Shown: one piece after another, positions 12,275 through 21,960 of the stretch
How the letters are laid out: the number at the start of each line of letters is the position of its first letter
Numbering within the stretch: position 1 is the first letter of the stretch
Assembly (NCBI GenBank): GCA_031841125.1
Contig: CM063114.1
Span: 10,726,001 to 10,790,000, forward strand
Reading direction: 5' to 3'
From: Acanthococcus lagerstroemiae
Taxonomy: Eukaryota > Arthropoda > Insecta > Hemiptera > Eriococcidae
Length of the DNA: 64,000 nucleotides
Notes under the pieces: model-generated
The model's database searches: none
Told to the model about the DNA's origin: nothing
Seen by the model: only the letters and a program-made list of their open reading frames with translations
Translations under genes and position numbers: made by a program

Positions 12275-12735
12275 TTCAGTGAGTCAGGTGCCGTATCCGT
12301 TGCCGGGTGTTGGCGGTCGAGGTTTCTGACGCACGACTCTCCTGGGCAGGGTTAGTCGGGGTAGTTTGCCGTTGCCTTCCCCACGGTTTGTTGCGCTAAA
12401 GTTTTCCTTCTCTGTGCCGGAGAGTTTGCAGCCGAGTTCACTTCCTAGCCACGTGTTCGCACGACGTTGAGTAAGCTGTCCACGACGTGCACACGACAGT
12501 CTCAATCTTTCAGACCTGGTGGTAACACGCGCTGTGATTGTAATACCTTGTTCATTCGAACTGGCGGGGCTACAGGACGCGTTATCTTTCCACCTCGGAT
12601 TGATCCTGTAATCGCTGTGTTCGCTAGGATGATAGTGGGGGATATTCAGCTATAGCTTTCCGGCGTTGGTGGGACTCGAATCCAAGACGAAAGGATTGCA
12701 GAGCGAGCACGTTAACCACTCGGCCACACAGCGAC
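12275..12735 (-). mobile_element. tRNA-headed SINE
   Basis: Read on the minus strand from 12735, the sequence opens with a tRNA-like head. It has an A-box, TGGCCGAGTGGTTAACG, and a B-box, GGATTCGAGTCC, and the ends of the head (GTCGCTG and CAACGCC) pair at five of seven acceptor positions. Too many stem mismatches exist for a functional tRNA gene. A GC-rich body of about 380 bases follows, sharply different from the AT-rich field around it. No poly(A) tail or target duplication could be fixed, so the right-hand limit (about 12275) is approximate. The head matches that of the chimera at 35219-36055. Confidence 0.65.
12663..12735 (-). ncRNA. tRNA-like RNA polymerase III promoter head
   Basis: The internal A- and B-box give the SINE its own promoter. 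Acceptor and T-stem mismatches, and the lack of a clean anticodon stem, argue that this is a retroposed relic and not a working tRNA gene. Confidence 0.55.
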
Positions 12736-13282
12736 TGTGCTAACCGTTAGTCTTTATATATTTTTCCTTGGAGGGGGTGAAGGAAGAGGAGGAGGGGGGG
12801 GAATTATATCCGATTCTGTTTTGGTTCTTCTTGATCCTAAGTTTGCTGAAATTTGTGTTTAATCTTTTTCTGGGTTTATTTTGTTTTTTTACATTTTTTT
12901 TTAAATTTTTCTTGGCTTAGTGATTTTTGGTGTTCTCAGACTTTTTATGGTCTTGTTTTTGATTATACTCGTAATTTTGTGTTTTTTGTAGGTTTGGTCT
13001 TGATTGTTTTTTTTTTTTTTTTTTTTTTTTTATTCCTGACTTTCTGTCATTTTTCTTTGCTATTTGATGAATATTGACTTTCCTTTGACCGTTTTAATTT
13101 CTGACACCTTTTGATCTTTCTTTAGTTTTTTGTTTCTTTTAGTCTTGTTTGGTCTTGTTTGGTCTTGACTTCGTAATTTTAAGTGTTATCTCTTACAGGG
13201 ACATACTGATAGGAGGGCACGGGGGAAACTTACCCCTCCTCCCCCTGTAAGAATTTTTCACTCAGCAGCTGGGAAAATTGAA

Positions 13283-13505
13283 CTTTTCAGTCAGGCTGAG
13301 TTGAGTAATCCAACAAGTCAAAAAAGGTTTTTTGTTTTTGCTGTGACACTTGAGAATTATGTTGAGTTGTTGAGAAGATTCGACAAATCAAATGGTTTTT
13401 CTGGGAATTTTGAGTTGAATCAGTTGGAAAAATCGAGCAAGTCAAAAGGATTTTTTTTTTTTGCTTTGATACTTGGGAATTTTGAGTTGAGTCAGTTGGG
13501 ACTTT
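13283..13505. repeat. imperfect tandem repeat, about 3.5 units of 60-70 bp
   Basis: Units begin near gagttgagt and run through aagtcaaaaagg, a T-run, gacacttgggaatttt. They restart near 13300, 13365, 13423 and 13485. The frames seen on either strand here are by-products of the repeat. Confidence 0.6.
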
Positions 13506-13904
13506 GATCACCCCCCGCCCCCCGCCCCCAATAAAAAATTCTTCGGTACGTCCCTCATCTCTTATATCTTATTTAGTCTGGTTTTTGTGAAGATTTGGTT
13601 GATTTTAATCTTTGTTCGGTGTCTTTTTGTCTTCATTTGATATATTTTCGTTTCCTAAGTTCTTAGTTTGGGTCACTGTTGCTATTTATTCGGTGACTTG
13701 TGGCATTTTATAGTTTTGTTTTGGTCTTCCTTCTGCGTTTCTTTGTTTTTTGGTCTTGTTTTAATCTTTGCGGATCTTGATTTTTTTTTTCTACAGTGGC
13801 ATGATGGGAGCACGACCAAAACTGACAAAAACAGACACTAGCGACCAAGAACGACGATAAATTCGAACAAATCTGAAATCTACTCAAAATATTCCTTATG
13901 AGAT

Positions 13905-14151
13905 GGACGCTGTTGAGCAAAACAGAACTAAGCGACATTTGCTGACAAAATGAGTTATTAATATCGTTGGAAAAAGCGTAAAATGTAGAATTTTTCAAAA
14001 TTGGGCCTCCGATACGAACATGTGTACCAGCGTTGAAAAGGGCGTATACAAACGCTATGTCATATAGTTTCTACATGGCTCTTATACTTCAAATCACGTG
14101 TTCTCAAAATACAGATTTTGTCGCTTGGTTCTGTTTTGCTTAACAGCGTCC
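13905..14151. mobile_element. MITE, 247 bp, 4-bp target duplication AGAT
   Basis: Terminal inverted repeats of about 30 bases begin GGACGCTGTTRAGCAAAA. AGAT flanks both ends (13901-13904 and 14152-14155). A second copy in opposite orientation lies at 41392-41625 with AATT on both sides, which confirms the boundaries. No coding capacity. A 4-bp duplication fits Chapaev- or Sola1-type transposases, but the ends alone do not decide. Confidence 0.75.
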
Positions 14152-14155
14152 AGAT

Positions 14156-15690
14156 CATCTTCGTGCAGAAATGACCAACTGACCAAATCGGAACATTCAT
14201 GAAAGTTCAAAAGAAAACACACAGAAACACATTAGGGTCATTTATGGGAAAGCTCGTCCCCCGTCCAAGTTTTCAGTAAAATGATGCTCGAACCTTTCTT
14301 CGGGAATGTACATTTTTGTATCAATCGTCCTGCCTGGCTACTTTCTGTGTAATACGATGCGAACGTCTCACAAACGTATTTTGTCTTCTGCATACCTGCA
14401 CATCCGTTACGAACACGTTCTTCTTCTTCTTAGAACTCGCTGTCTTTTTTTCTCCCTTGATCGGCCAGGCAGAACATCAGTTTAGTTACAGTTTATGCTT
14501 AGCGCTCACGCAGATCTATTTTTACTCTCGATCGTTCAATACATGCGCTTTCTTCAGAAACTCTCGTTTTCGAGTTCAGAAACCCTCTCTCTGGTGAGGA
14601 CTAAACACTTCCTGTTTCTCGTACGATTTCCAAAATACCCGCAGTCTTATAGTTTTGGGGAAATGTATTAGGATTTTCCTTTTTTTCTTTCTTTCTTCTG
14701 TCTTTTTAGATGTTTCTCTTTCTACTGTCTGTCTTTCCCCACTTTTAAACCTCATTTTCCCAGGCGTTCCATTCGGAAGAGCTCGGAACCATGGTCAAAT
14801 GGTCTTACTGTAAACTCGGCTCTGGTAGGAACCTTTTGGATGTTTCCTTTACCAGCTTGCTTGCAGGAAAAGAGTGGAAACTTAATTTTTTCTTCGAGTT
14901 CTTGCAGAAAGAATTCAAAACTCTCGTTAGTGAAGGCATTTTGTTAACCTAGTAAAAGGCACTGTCGGTCCAAAACTTACCTGTTCAAATTATCTTAGTT
15001 TCTTCTATAATCTGCAGTCAGTTTTCATTATTACATTTTTATTAATAATTACGTTTTATCGTCGGTAATAATCCTGAAATGTCGAATGCAAAACAGACAA
15101 GAGTATAAACAGGCGAACATTGACGAAGATAAATTGAACGAATATTTAAATGCGATTTAAAATTGAAACATTTTCGGACAACAGCAGATTTGCACGCTGG
15201 AAAGGTATCGTTTGTCTCGTTCAAATTACGCATCTGCGCCCACCGAATTGACAAGTTTTGTCGGGCTTTAAAAACGCTATTTGTGTCCATTAATTTTGGG
15301 TGTGCGAATGAAAGTGGAGAACGTAAAATATGCTCTTTCTAGTCATCTAGTCTGATCACAGAGTCGATTATATGTGTGCAGCGCATATCAAAGTATACAC
15401 GCGTGTACGCCGACAACGTTTCAATTCCGAAACAATAACCGGTAATGAAAATAAAATGAGATGGTACTTAGTACATCCAAGGTGATGTGTAAATAAGGTG
15501 AATATTCTTTTAAATGTAGGCACGAAATAAATACGCGATAAAAATAATTCATCTGTTCTAAAAATAAACACTTGAATAAAATTCGATTGGGGTAATTCCA
15601 TAGGCCCCGTTTGCCCTCCGGTCTTTTAGATTTTTTAAATCTTGGGTGATTGTAACCCCCATCTTCATTGCAATAAGGATTAAATCTACT
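14156..15690. other. noncoding DNA, no element recognised
   Basis: Open frames such as 14316-14597 (+), 15042-15290 (-) and 15368-15601 (-) have no domains or splice support. A pyrimidine-rich patch lies near 14680-14740. Nothing else stands out. Confidence 0.35.
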
Positions 15691-16463
15691 ACCCTTTCAC
15701 CCCTGTGTTTGTTCAGACTAGGAATTTTGTGACTAAAATGATTCCTTCGGCTGTGCTCAGTTTACTCCTCTTACAAGTGACCCATCGTGTGAATCTATAT
15801 TAATGACAAGTAAAAGGATGACTATAACTCCAAATTTAGTTTTCTTTACTCTCCCCTCCAGAGGCGTATTAAGGAAAGAAGCTGCTCTAGGCAGTATAAA
15901 TGGGAAACGACACGACACGACTTTTGCGTACTATAAATAATGGTACGAGTATATAACAACAACTATATTTCATTAGTAAGAACGACAAAAAATATTTTAG
16001 AACGACTTTTATTATAAGCGACAAACTTTCTGTTCCAAATGAAGGTTTTAAGGGTCACTGATTTCATTTCAGGAGTTATTCCCTCCCTCCTCTCCATTCA
16101 GGCTTCCCTTCGGACTAATTTTAGTTACTCCAATTTTCTTCAATTTTTGAGTTCTTGACATCGCTAGTAGGGTTTTTTAAGTCGCTGAATCCATTTCAGT
16201 TGTTTTTTTGCCTTTCCCCTCAGCCCTTCGGATTTCACATGGGGCCAATCTACAATTACTTCAGTGTTCCCAATTTCTATTTTTATAAGTCAATAATACG
16301 GTTTTTGTGGTCGCTGAATCCGTTTCTGGAGTCATTTTCCCCATCCTCTTCGCCCTTAAGGATATACAGGGGTCTGATATTATCATTTTTTCCTTATTTA
16401 TTTATTTTTTCATTTACTTATAGTTTTCACTTAAATTGACGTCCACACAAAAATTCGCTTATA

Positions 16464-17221
16464 CAAAGAGCATTCGGAAACTACTGTCAGTAGGCCTCAA
16501 AAACTGTCTTGAAAAATTTTATTGTAAAAAATCACATTGCAATCTTTCGAAATAATGTCCTTGGGCTTCTATGCAGCAGTCCCAGCGTTTCTGCTATCAC
16601 TTGTATACGTTCTGGAAAAATTCATCTCCAAGCTGTTTAAAAATCGCCTCCAAACTTTTTACAACAGTCATATCAGTCGTAAAATGGCGTCCGCGTAAAT
16701 TTTTTTTTTTCAGTCCCGGGAACAGAGCGAAGTCGTATGGAGATTAGGACTATAGGGAGGGTGGGGCAAGACCTGGATGCCGTTGAAAAACCTGCGTGAG
16801 CACATTCAATGGAAACAACCAGACATCACCGACTGCTGGGTCTTGCATCATGACAACGCGCGGCTACATACGGCTAGCGCCCGCTGCGCTCCTCGAGAAA
16901 TACAGCATCCAGGTCTTGCCCCACCCTCCAGTTAGTCCTGATCTCGCTCCATGCGACTTCGCTCTACTCCCGGAGCTGAAAAAAATTTACACGGACTCCG
17001 TTTTACGACCGATATGACTGTTGTAAAAAGTTCGGAGGCGATTTTTAAACAGCTTGGAGGTGAATTTTTCCAGAATGTATACAAGCGATGGCAGAAACGC
17101 TGGGACCGCTGCATAGAAGCCCAAGGACATTATTTCGAATGATTGTAATGTGATTTTTTTCCAATAAAATTTTTAAGGCAGTTTTTGAGGCTTACTGGCA
17201 GTAGTTTCTGAATGCCCTTTG
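16464..17221. mobile_element. mariner fold-back element, 758 bp, TA target site
   Basis: Both ends carry CAAAGRGCATTCRGAAACTA and are flanked by TA (16462-16463 and 17222-17223). The left 320 bases are an inverted copy of the right 320 bases, including the end of the transposase gene, so both halves descend from the mariner 3' end. A unique centre of about 115 bases (16786-16900) holds the HHDNAR region of the transposase. The N-terminal DNA-binding part is absent. It can be mobilised only in trans, if at all. Confidence 0.8.
16786..17142 (+). pseudogene. mariner transposase C-terminal fragment
   Basis: The translation gives CWVLHHDNARLHTA, then after a frameshift LEKYSIQVLPHPPVSPDLAP and CDFALLPELKK, and after a second shift EAIFKQLGGEFFQNVYKRWQ through to a stop after GHYFE. 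These are the second and third catalytic aspartate regions (HHDNA and SPDLAPCDF) and the C-terminus of a mariner DDD/DDE transposase, with the catalytic Asp codons still present in this arm. In the inverted left arm the SPD aspartate has become SPN. Frameshifts and the missing N-terminal half make it non-functional. Confidence 0.8.
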
Positions 17222-18305
17222 TAACATTTAATTTATCGCCACCCAGGTTACTGTGGTCATTATTTCATATTATTGGCGTGCATCATATTTCGTGTAGGTT
17301 AATACGTTTTTTTACGTCGCCCCACTTATTTTTTTTTTGTTGGTCATTCATTTTTTTAATAGTTTACCGCGGAAATTGTCGTTGGACCCATTAAATTGTC
17401 GTATTTGCATTTGTTCCTGTCGTTGTATCCCTTTGTTTTGTCGGGCCATTAAATCAGACCCGTATAAAATCTGTCGCCCCACTTGATTAGAACTATACAT
17501 AGTAGGAGCACATGGAATCATAAGTGCACCCAATTTATAATGGCCAGGTGACTATGAACTATGCTGCTGAAGTGCTAATACCCTTTAGACCAAATTGCGG
17601 ACCTAAATTCACTTCGTTGTCAAAAAAAATAAATAACCCTTAGTTTAAATTTACTTATATTGATTGATAATATGATGCTGAATAAAGAATAAACGTACAT
17701 CATGACAAAATTTTGTGCAACGAAATTTACTCGATAAGTTGACTAGGAAATTTTTGCAAAGCATTCTTCAATAGGAACGGACTTTTCGGTCACCCCGTAT
17801 ATGACAGAAATCTTTTTGAAATGACGTAGTTACTTCTTCTATTTTATTCTTTTTTCATTATCTACTTTTCTCATTCCTTTTTCCTTCATTTTTTTGGCCT
17901 GAAAATTCAAAATTTTGCCGCTCTAGGCAGCTGCCTAGGTTGCCTAACGGTAAAAACACCTCTGCTCCACTCCCTGAATAAGGAGTTTTTTCCCCTGTTA
18001 CTAAAGAACGGCATAGCGCACATATTTTTCCAGTGATATTCTGTACATCAATTTTTTTTCGTTTTACAGCCTTTATTTTGACGTATAATTAACCCCACTT
18101 GTGTAGGGGGCGCGTCATACCGTCGAATGTACTTGTTTTCGGACATGAGCGTCCAACATCTTCTTTTACCATCCTCTATCCCTTCCCACCCTACCACATA
18201 ATATCCCGCATTTTTTTGTCAACTCGTCCCTCCATCTTTTTCGATGATCTGCCTCATTTTATTTTCCATTCTCTGGGCGACTGTTCTTCGACTACCTTCC
18301 CCCAT

Positions 18306-19543
18306 CAGGAGCGAAACTATAAGGGGGTGTGCGGGTTTGAAACACCCCCAATAATTTGGCAGTTGACAAATTTTGAAACTTTTCATTTGAATTTTCCATT
18401 TTTATGAATGTTTGTTTGTTTACTGGTTTTTTTTTTGTTTTTTTTTTCCAATTAAAATATTTTTTGATTAAAAATCAGCAAATTTTTAATTCCTTTGAAA
18501 TTTTGTCGTCGAATTTTTATTTTTCAAAACATATTTGTCGACAAATTCTTCTTCTCCACTTACCCAAACTGAAAATCAAATTTCGTTTCTGGAAATGGAG
18601 TACCTTGGACACTTGTCAGAGACTAGTCAGTCAAAAGCCGAAGGTTTCAAGCTGAGTATCGAAAGTTATCTGAAAGGTTGAAACAAAGCTGAAATGTGGA
18701 AGACATTTCGGAGATCTGAAAGTCGCTAGCAAACGTTGAATTTCAATGATTATTCTGTTTTTACTAGATTCTCTGTTTATTGACTTAGAGCCTAAAATTT
18801 GAGAAAGTTGAACATTTTATTAAAATCTAAAAGTTGAAAGCAAAAGACTGATTTTCCAATGTCACAAGCTGAATCCGATAGCAAAGGTTCTATTGTTTAA
18901 TTTACGGGCTTTGGTCCTGCGGTGAATATAGGAGGGAAACTTGGTTTGGAACAAAAGTCAAAACTCCATTTTTTTCCCCATAAGAATGTGAAAATGAGCT
19001 TGTGGCACGGATTTCCCCCTAATCCGATCAACCTAAAACTTTATAGGTTCTTTTTTTTTATTTTTTTTTATTGGAACCAATTTAGGAGATGAATCAGTGG
19101 AAATACAGAAAAAAAGATCACCAAGAGTAAATAACGACCATCTTAATGTGTAAAGGAAGTGTTGAGTGTTCCTCTCAAGTATTCCTAACATCCTTCCAGC
19201 TTACCCTCCCCGGCTGGGGTATGCTCATGTGCGCAAATGTGCGTGCTTGGGGATAAGATTCTGCATTTCCAGGGACGAAACTATGGGGGGGGGGGGGAGG
19301 TGAAACACCCCAAATAATTTGGCAATCGGCAAATTTTGAAACTGTTCATTTGAATTTTTTATTTTCTAAGAACGTTTGTTCGTTTGTTTTCTTCAATTAA
19401 AAAGTATTTTGATTGAAGAATCGGCAAATTTTTTAATTTTTTAAAAATTTTGTCGGCCGAATTTCTAGTTTTCAAAAAATATTTATCCGCAAATTTTCCT
19501 TCTCTACACCCCCTTCCAAACTGAAAGTCAAGTTTCGCCTCCG
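18306..19543. mobile_element. composite hAT-like element bounded by two MITE copies, 1.24 kb
   Basis: The segment opens with CAGGAGCGAAACTATAAG and closes with AGTTTCGCCTCCG. It is flanked by TCCCCCAT (18298-18305) and TCCCCTAT (19544-19551). The uninterrupted LINE copy near 21070 reads through this point. Its first about 270 and last about 280 bases are direct copies of one MITE (tgaaacacccc, aataatttggca, gaagaatcggcaaa), separated by about 690 noncoding bases. The middle plus right-hand MITE recurs at 26860-29345. It therefore behaved as one unit although it contains two MITE copies. Confidence 0.65.
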
Positions 19544-19692
19544 TCCCCTATTTGTCTCCTCTCGCCTCAACGAGTGTTTCGCGAAGTTTAGCTTTTTTAA
19601 CCCTCCAGCCTAGATACTTGTATCTTGTGGTCTTTTTATTTTTTGAATATCTCTTAGCTTTATTTTATTTTATTTTTTCTTATCTTCATTAT

Positions 19693-20064
19693 ATGGGTGT
19701 CTACAACGTTAGGAAGTCAGAAAAAGTCAGGATGTTTGAAGGTAGGTCAGGAAGTCAGGAAAACGTTGAGAAATTTTGAGGAATTTATTGAAAGGTCAGG
19801 GATAAATCAGTAAATTACCATCCAATGGAAGATTCTGTTAGAAATCCCATAATGTGGATAAATGATAATCAAGAAATACTCGTAATGTTGTATAGATCTA
19901 ATCATTCTAATGAATTCATACAGGGTATCTTCGTTCTTAAATTTATACTCATGGCTTTATTTGAATTTTAAAAATAATCCGAAGACTGTTATGTATGGAT
20001 TCCTGAAATACAAAAAAGGAAGTCAGGGAAGTCACGGATAAATTTTGAAGAGTCTTTAGATACC
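19693..20064. mobile_element. hAT-like MITE, about 370 bp
   Basis: The ends, GGGTGTCTAC on the left and TAGATACCC on the right, form a short inverted repeat. Flanks TTCATTAT (19685-19692) and CTAATTAT (20065-20072) match at 6 of 8 positions. The second LINE unit near 21200 runs straight from cttcgttat to gctgcgcagc, which gives the empty site. The interior repeats ggaagtcag/gtcagga phrases at both ends, as transposase-binding subterminal repeats often do. No coding. Confidence 0.6.
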
Positions 20065-20072
20065 CTAATTAT

Positions 20073-20640
20073 GCTGTGTAGCATCCTAAAGAAGGTTATC
20101 TTCAAACTCTCGCCTTGGGACTTTGTCAGGGACCAAGTTTGAGCTCCGTAAGTGAGGGTGGGTATCACACTCTTCTTAAAAATTTTTATTTTTGCCTTCA
20201 TCGGTAGATTGCCTTTCAGCACCTCTCTGTGTGTTCGGAAGTCTTTCCGAGCTTTCGCTGTCCTCGTCCTCTATTCCAGTCCCCCTCCCCCTCATCACCG
20301 ACGCGATGCTCGAAAAGGCAGATTCCAGGGCCAGAGGTGCTATGTTGAGGAACCACTTTGGCATGCGTGCATCGCTATACGTTCCATCGAACATTCCCCC
20401 TCCTCTCGAATTCAACCATCTGACCAAGGTAATTATATTCTTTCACAATTTCAATTGCCCCCCTCTCACTGAAAATCTTTCCGCTCGTATGTTAGTCATT
20501 ACTTTGGTCTTTGATGTATTCATTGACAATCCGATCTTTATGTGTTTGATAGTGAATTCCTCGGTCTTCATCTGTTGCTCCGTCAAATCATTGTTCAGTG
20601 TTCAGAAGAATTCCTTGGGCAGAAGTGTTCAGCTGCTTCT
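20073..20640 (-). pseudogene. LINE reverse transcriptase C-terminal part, array unit 1
   Basis: Minus-strand translation gives, in order, GLSMNTSKTKVMTN, a VKEYNYLGQMVEFE-like segment, and LPMKAKIKIFKKSVIPTLTY followed by GAQTWSLTKSQ. These are the thumb and post-palm blocks of a LINE ORF2 (KTKVM, YLGQ, K-x-F-x-x-x-V-x-P-x-L-TYGAxTW). The catalytic palm with the YADD box is not included. The frame is interrupted between these blocks by indels and stops. The remaining C-terminal tail of this unit lies at 17973-18297 and 19552-19684. Confidence 0.75.
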
Positions 20641-20873
20641 TTTTTAATTTTTAAAAGTGGTCCGTCGCGTAAATTCATATTAATGACAAATAGAGAAGCA
20701 TAACTACTGCTCCAAATTGCAGTTTTCTCGACTCTCCCCTACCGAAATTAAGAATTTTTCCCTCTTTTTAAAGAATATCGTGGTGCACAAATTTTCCCAA
20801 TGTTATTCTGTACATAACTTTTTTGTATTTTTTATGTTATAGCCTTTAGTCGAACGTACATTCAACCCTGGTT

Positions 20874-21790
20874 GTGTGGGAAGCCGTTATACCGTCGAAT
20901 GCACGCGGTTTCGGGCATGGGTGTCCATCGTCCTCTTCCACCATTCCCTGTCCCTTCCCACCATACCCCATAATCCCAAGTTCTCTTGGCAACTCATCCC
21001 TCCATCTTTTTCGGTGGTCTACCTCTTGTTCTTTTTGCCACTCTCTTGGCGGCCATTCTTCGGATACCTTCCCCCATTTGTCTCCTCACCTCACCATGTG
21101 TCTCATGTGTCTCGCGAAACTTAGCTTAGCTTTTTTGACTTTATAACATATATCTTGCGACCTTGTTATTGTTTAAATCTCTTTTAACTTTATTTTATCT
21201 CTCATTCTTATCTTCGTTATGCTGCGCAGCATCCTAAAGTGGATTATCCTCAAACTGTCGCTTGGTGACATTGTCAGGGAACAAATTTAAGCTCCGTAGG
21301 TGAGGAGGGCTATCACACCCTTCTCTAAAATTTCTATTTTTGCCCTCATCTGTATATTGCCTTTCAGCACCTCCCTGAGTGTTCAGAAGTTTCTCCAAGC
21401 TATCGCTGTCCTCACTCTCAACTCCAGTTTTCCTCTCCCCTCATCACCGATGCGGTACACGAGAAGGTAAATTCCAGGGCCAGGGGTGCCGTGTCGGGGA
21501 GCCACATTGGCATGCGTACGTCGCCAGACGCTCCACCAAACATTTCCTCTTCTCTCGAATTCAACCATCTGACCAAGGTAATTATATTCTTTCATAATTT
21601 CCCCCTCCCCACCGAAAATCTTTCCGCTCCGATGTTAGTCATTACCTTGGTCTTTGATGTATTCATTGACAATCCGATCTTCGTGTTTTCGAAATTGAAT
21701 TTCTCGGCCATAACCTGTAACTCCTCACGATCGTTGTTCAGTGATCAAAAGGATTTCTATGGCAGGAGTGTTCAGTTGACTCCCCTTTCA
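20874..21790 (-). pseudogene. LINE reverse transcriptase C-terminal part, array unit 2
   Basis: This is the least interrupted unit. From high to low coordinates the minus strand encodes a thumb segment, MKEYNYLGQMVEFERRGN, the region equivalent to the TYGAxTW block, and a tail containing KRTRGRPPKK. The Gly-Arg-Pro-Pro/Lys-rich tail near the C-terminus is typical of LINE ORF2 ends. Frameshifts break it, and the plus-strand frames at 20874-21146 and 21491-21826 are shadows. It serves as the empty-site reference for the insertions in unit 1. Confidence 0.7.
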
Positions 21791-21960
21791 GTTATTCAAC
21801 TGGCCGATCGCGTACATTTATATTAATGACAAACAGAAGGATGATATGGCCCCAAACTGCAGTTTTCTCGATTCCCCCCTCCCCAAATTGAGAATTTTTC
21901 ATCTTTTCGAAGGACAGTGCAGTGCAAAATGTTTCTAGGGATATGAGATACGTAAAAAGC

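Larger units (their letters stand above)
10330..13890. repeat. degenerate GACCAAAA / TTTGGTC repeat field
   Basis: The stretch is filled with loosely repeated short phrases built on gaccaaaa and related forms. From about 10330 to 10660 they read on the plus strand (gaccaaaaatgatgaaccgac). From about 11280 to 13190 and 13560 to 13790 they read as the complement (ttggtcttgattt). From about 13800 to 13880 they switch back. The periodicity is too eroded to state a unit by eye. Similar text appears at 22600-23080 and 60480-60650. A tRNA-headed SINE (12275-12735) and a short tandem repeat (13283-13505) interrupt the field. Confidence 0.5.
15859..17964. mobile_element. hAT-like element, 2.1 kb, 8-bp target duplication
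   Basis: Ends read CAGAGGCGTATTAAGG on the left and, reversed, CAGAGGTGTTTTTACC on the right. Flanking 8-mers are CTCCCCTC (15851-15858) and CTCCACTC (17965-17972), a 7/8 match. Joining the flanks restores the LINE junction sequence seen at 20700, so the insertion is verified against an empty site in the same window. Near both ends the phrase ctctaggcag occurs in opposite orientation. No hAT transposase frame was found; the interior is AT-rich and is interrupted by a mariner fold-back at 16464-17221. Confidence 0.75.
15700..21960 (-). repeat. tandem array of a LINE-derived unit, about 1.15 kb per unit
   Basis: A junction sequence, recognisable by catattaatgac followed by ctccaaattgcagttttctc, occurs three times in one orientation. 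It lies at about 15760-15858 (continued at 17965-18070), 20640-20830 and 21790-21960. Between junctions lie the same LINE parts in the same order on the minus strand: C-terminal tail, reverse transcriptase end and thumb. Removing later insertions (15859-17964, 18306-19543, 19693-20064) leaves units of about 1.15 kb, two of them essentially complete and one partial at the left. Such head-to-tail repetition is not expected from independent retrotransposition. Confidence 0.65.

Noticed and set aside
12663..12735. Functional tRNA gene
   Set aside because: The acceptor and T-stems have mismatches and no clean anticodon arm can be drawn; a GC-rich body follows as in a SINE.
18306..19543. LTR retrotransposon because of direct terminal repeats
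   Set aside because: No TG...CA ends, primer-binding site, polypurine tract or gag/pol coding; ends and 8-bp flanks fit a hAT-type element.
20192..20647. Plus-strand frame of 151 codons
   Set aside because: Shadow of the minus-strand LINE reverse transcriptase.
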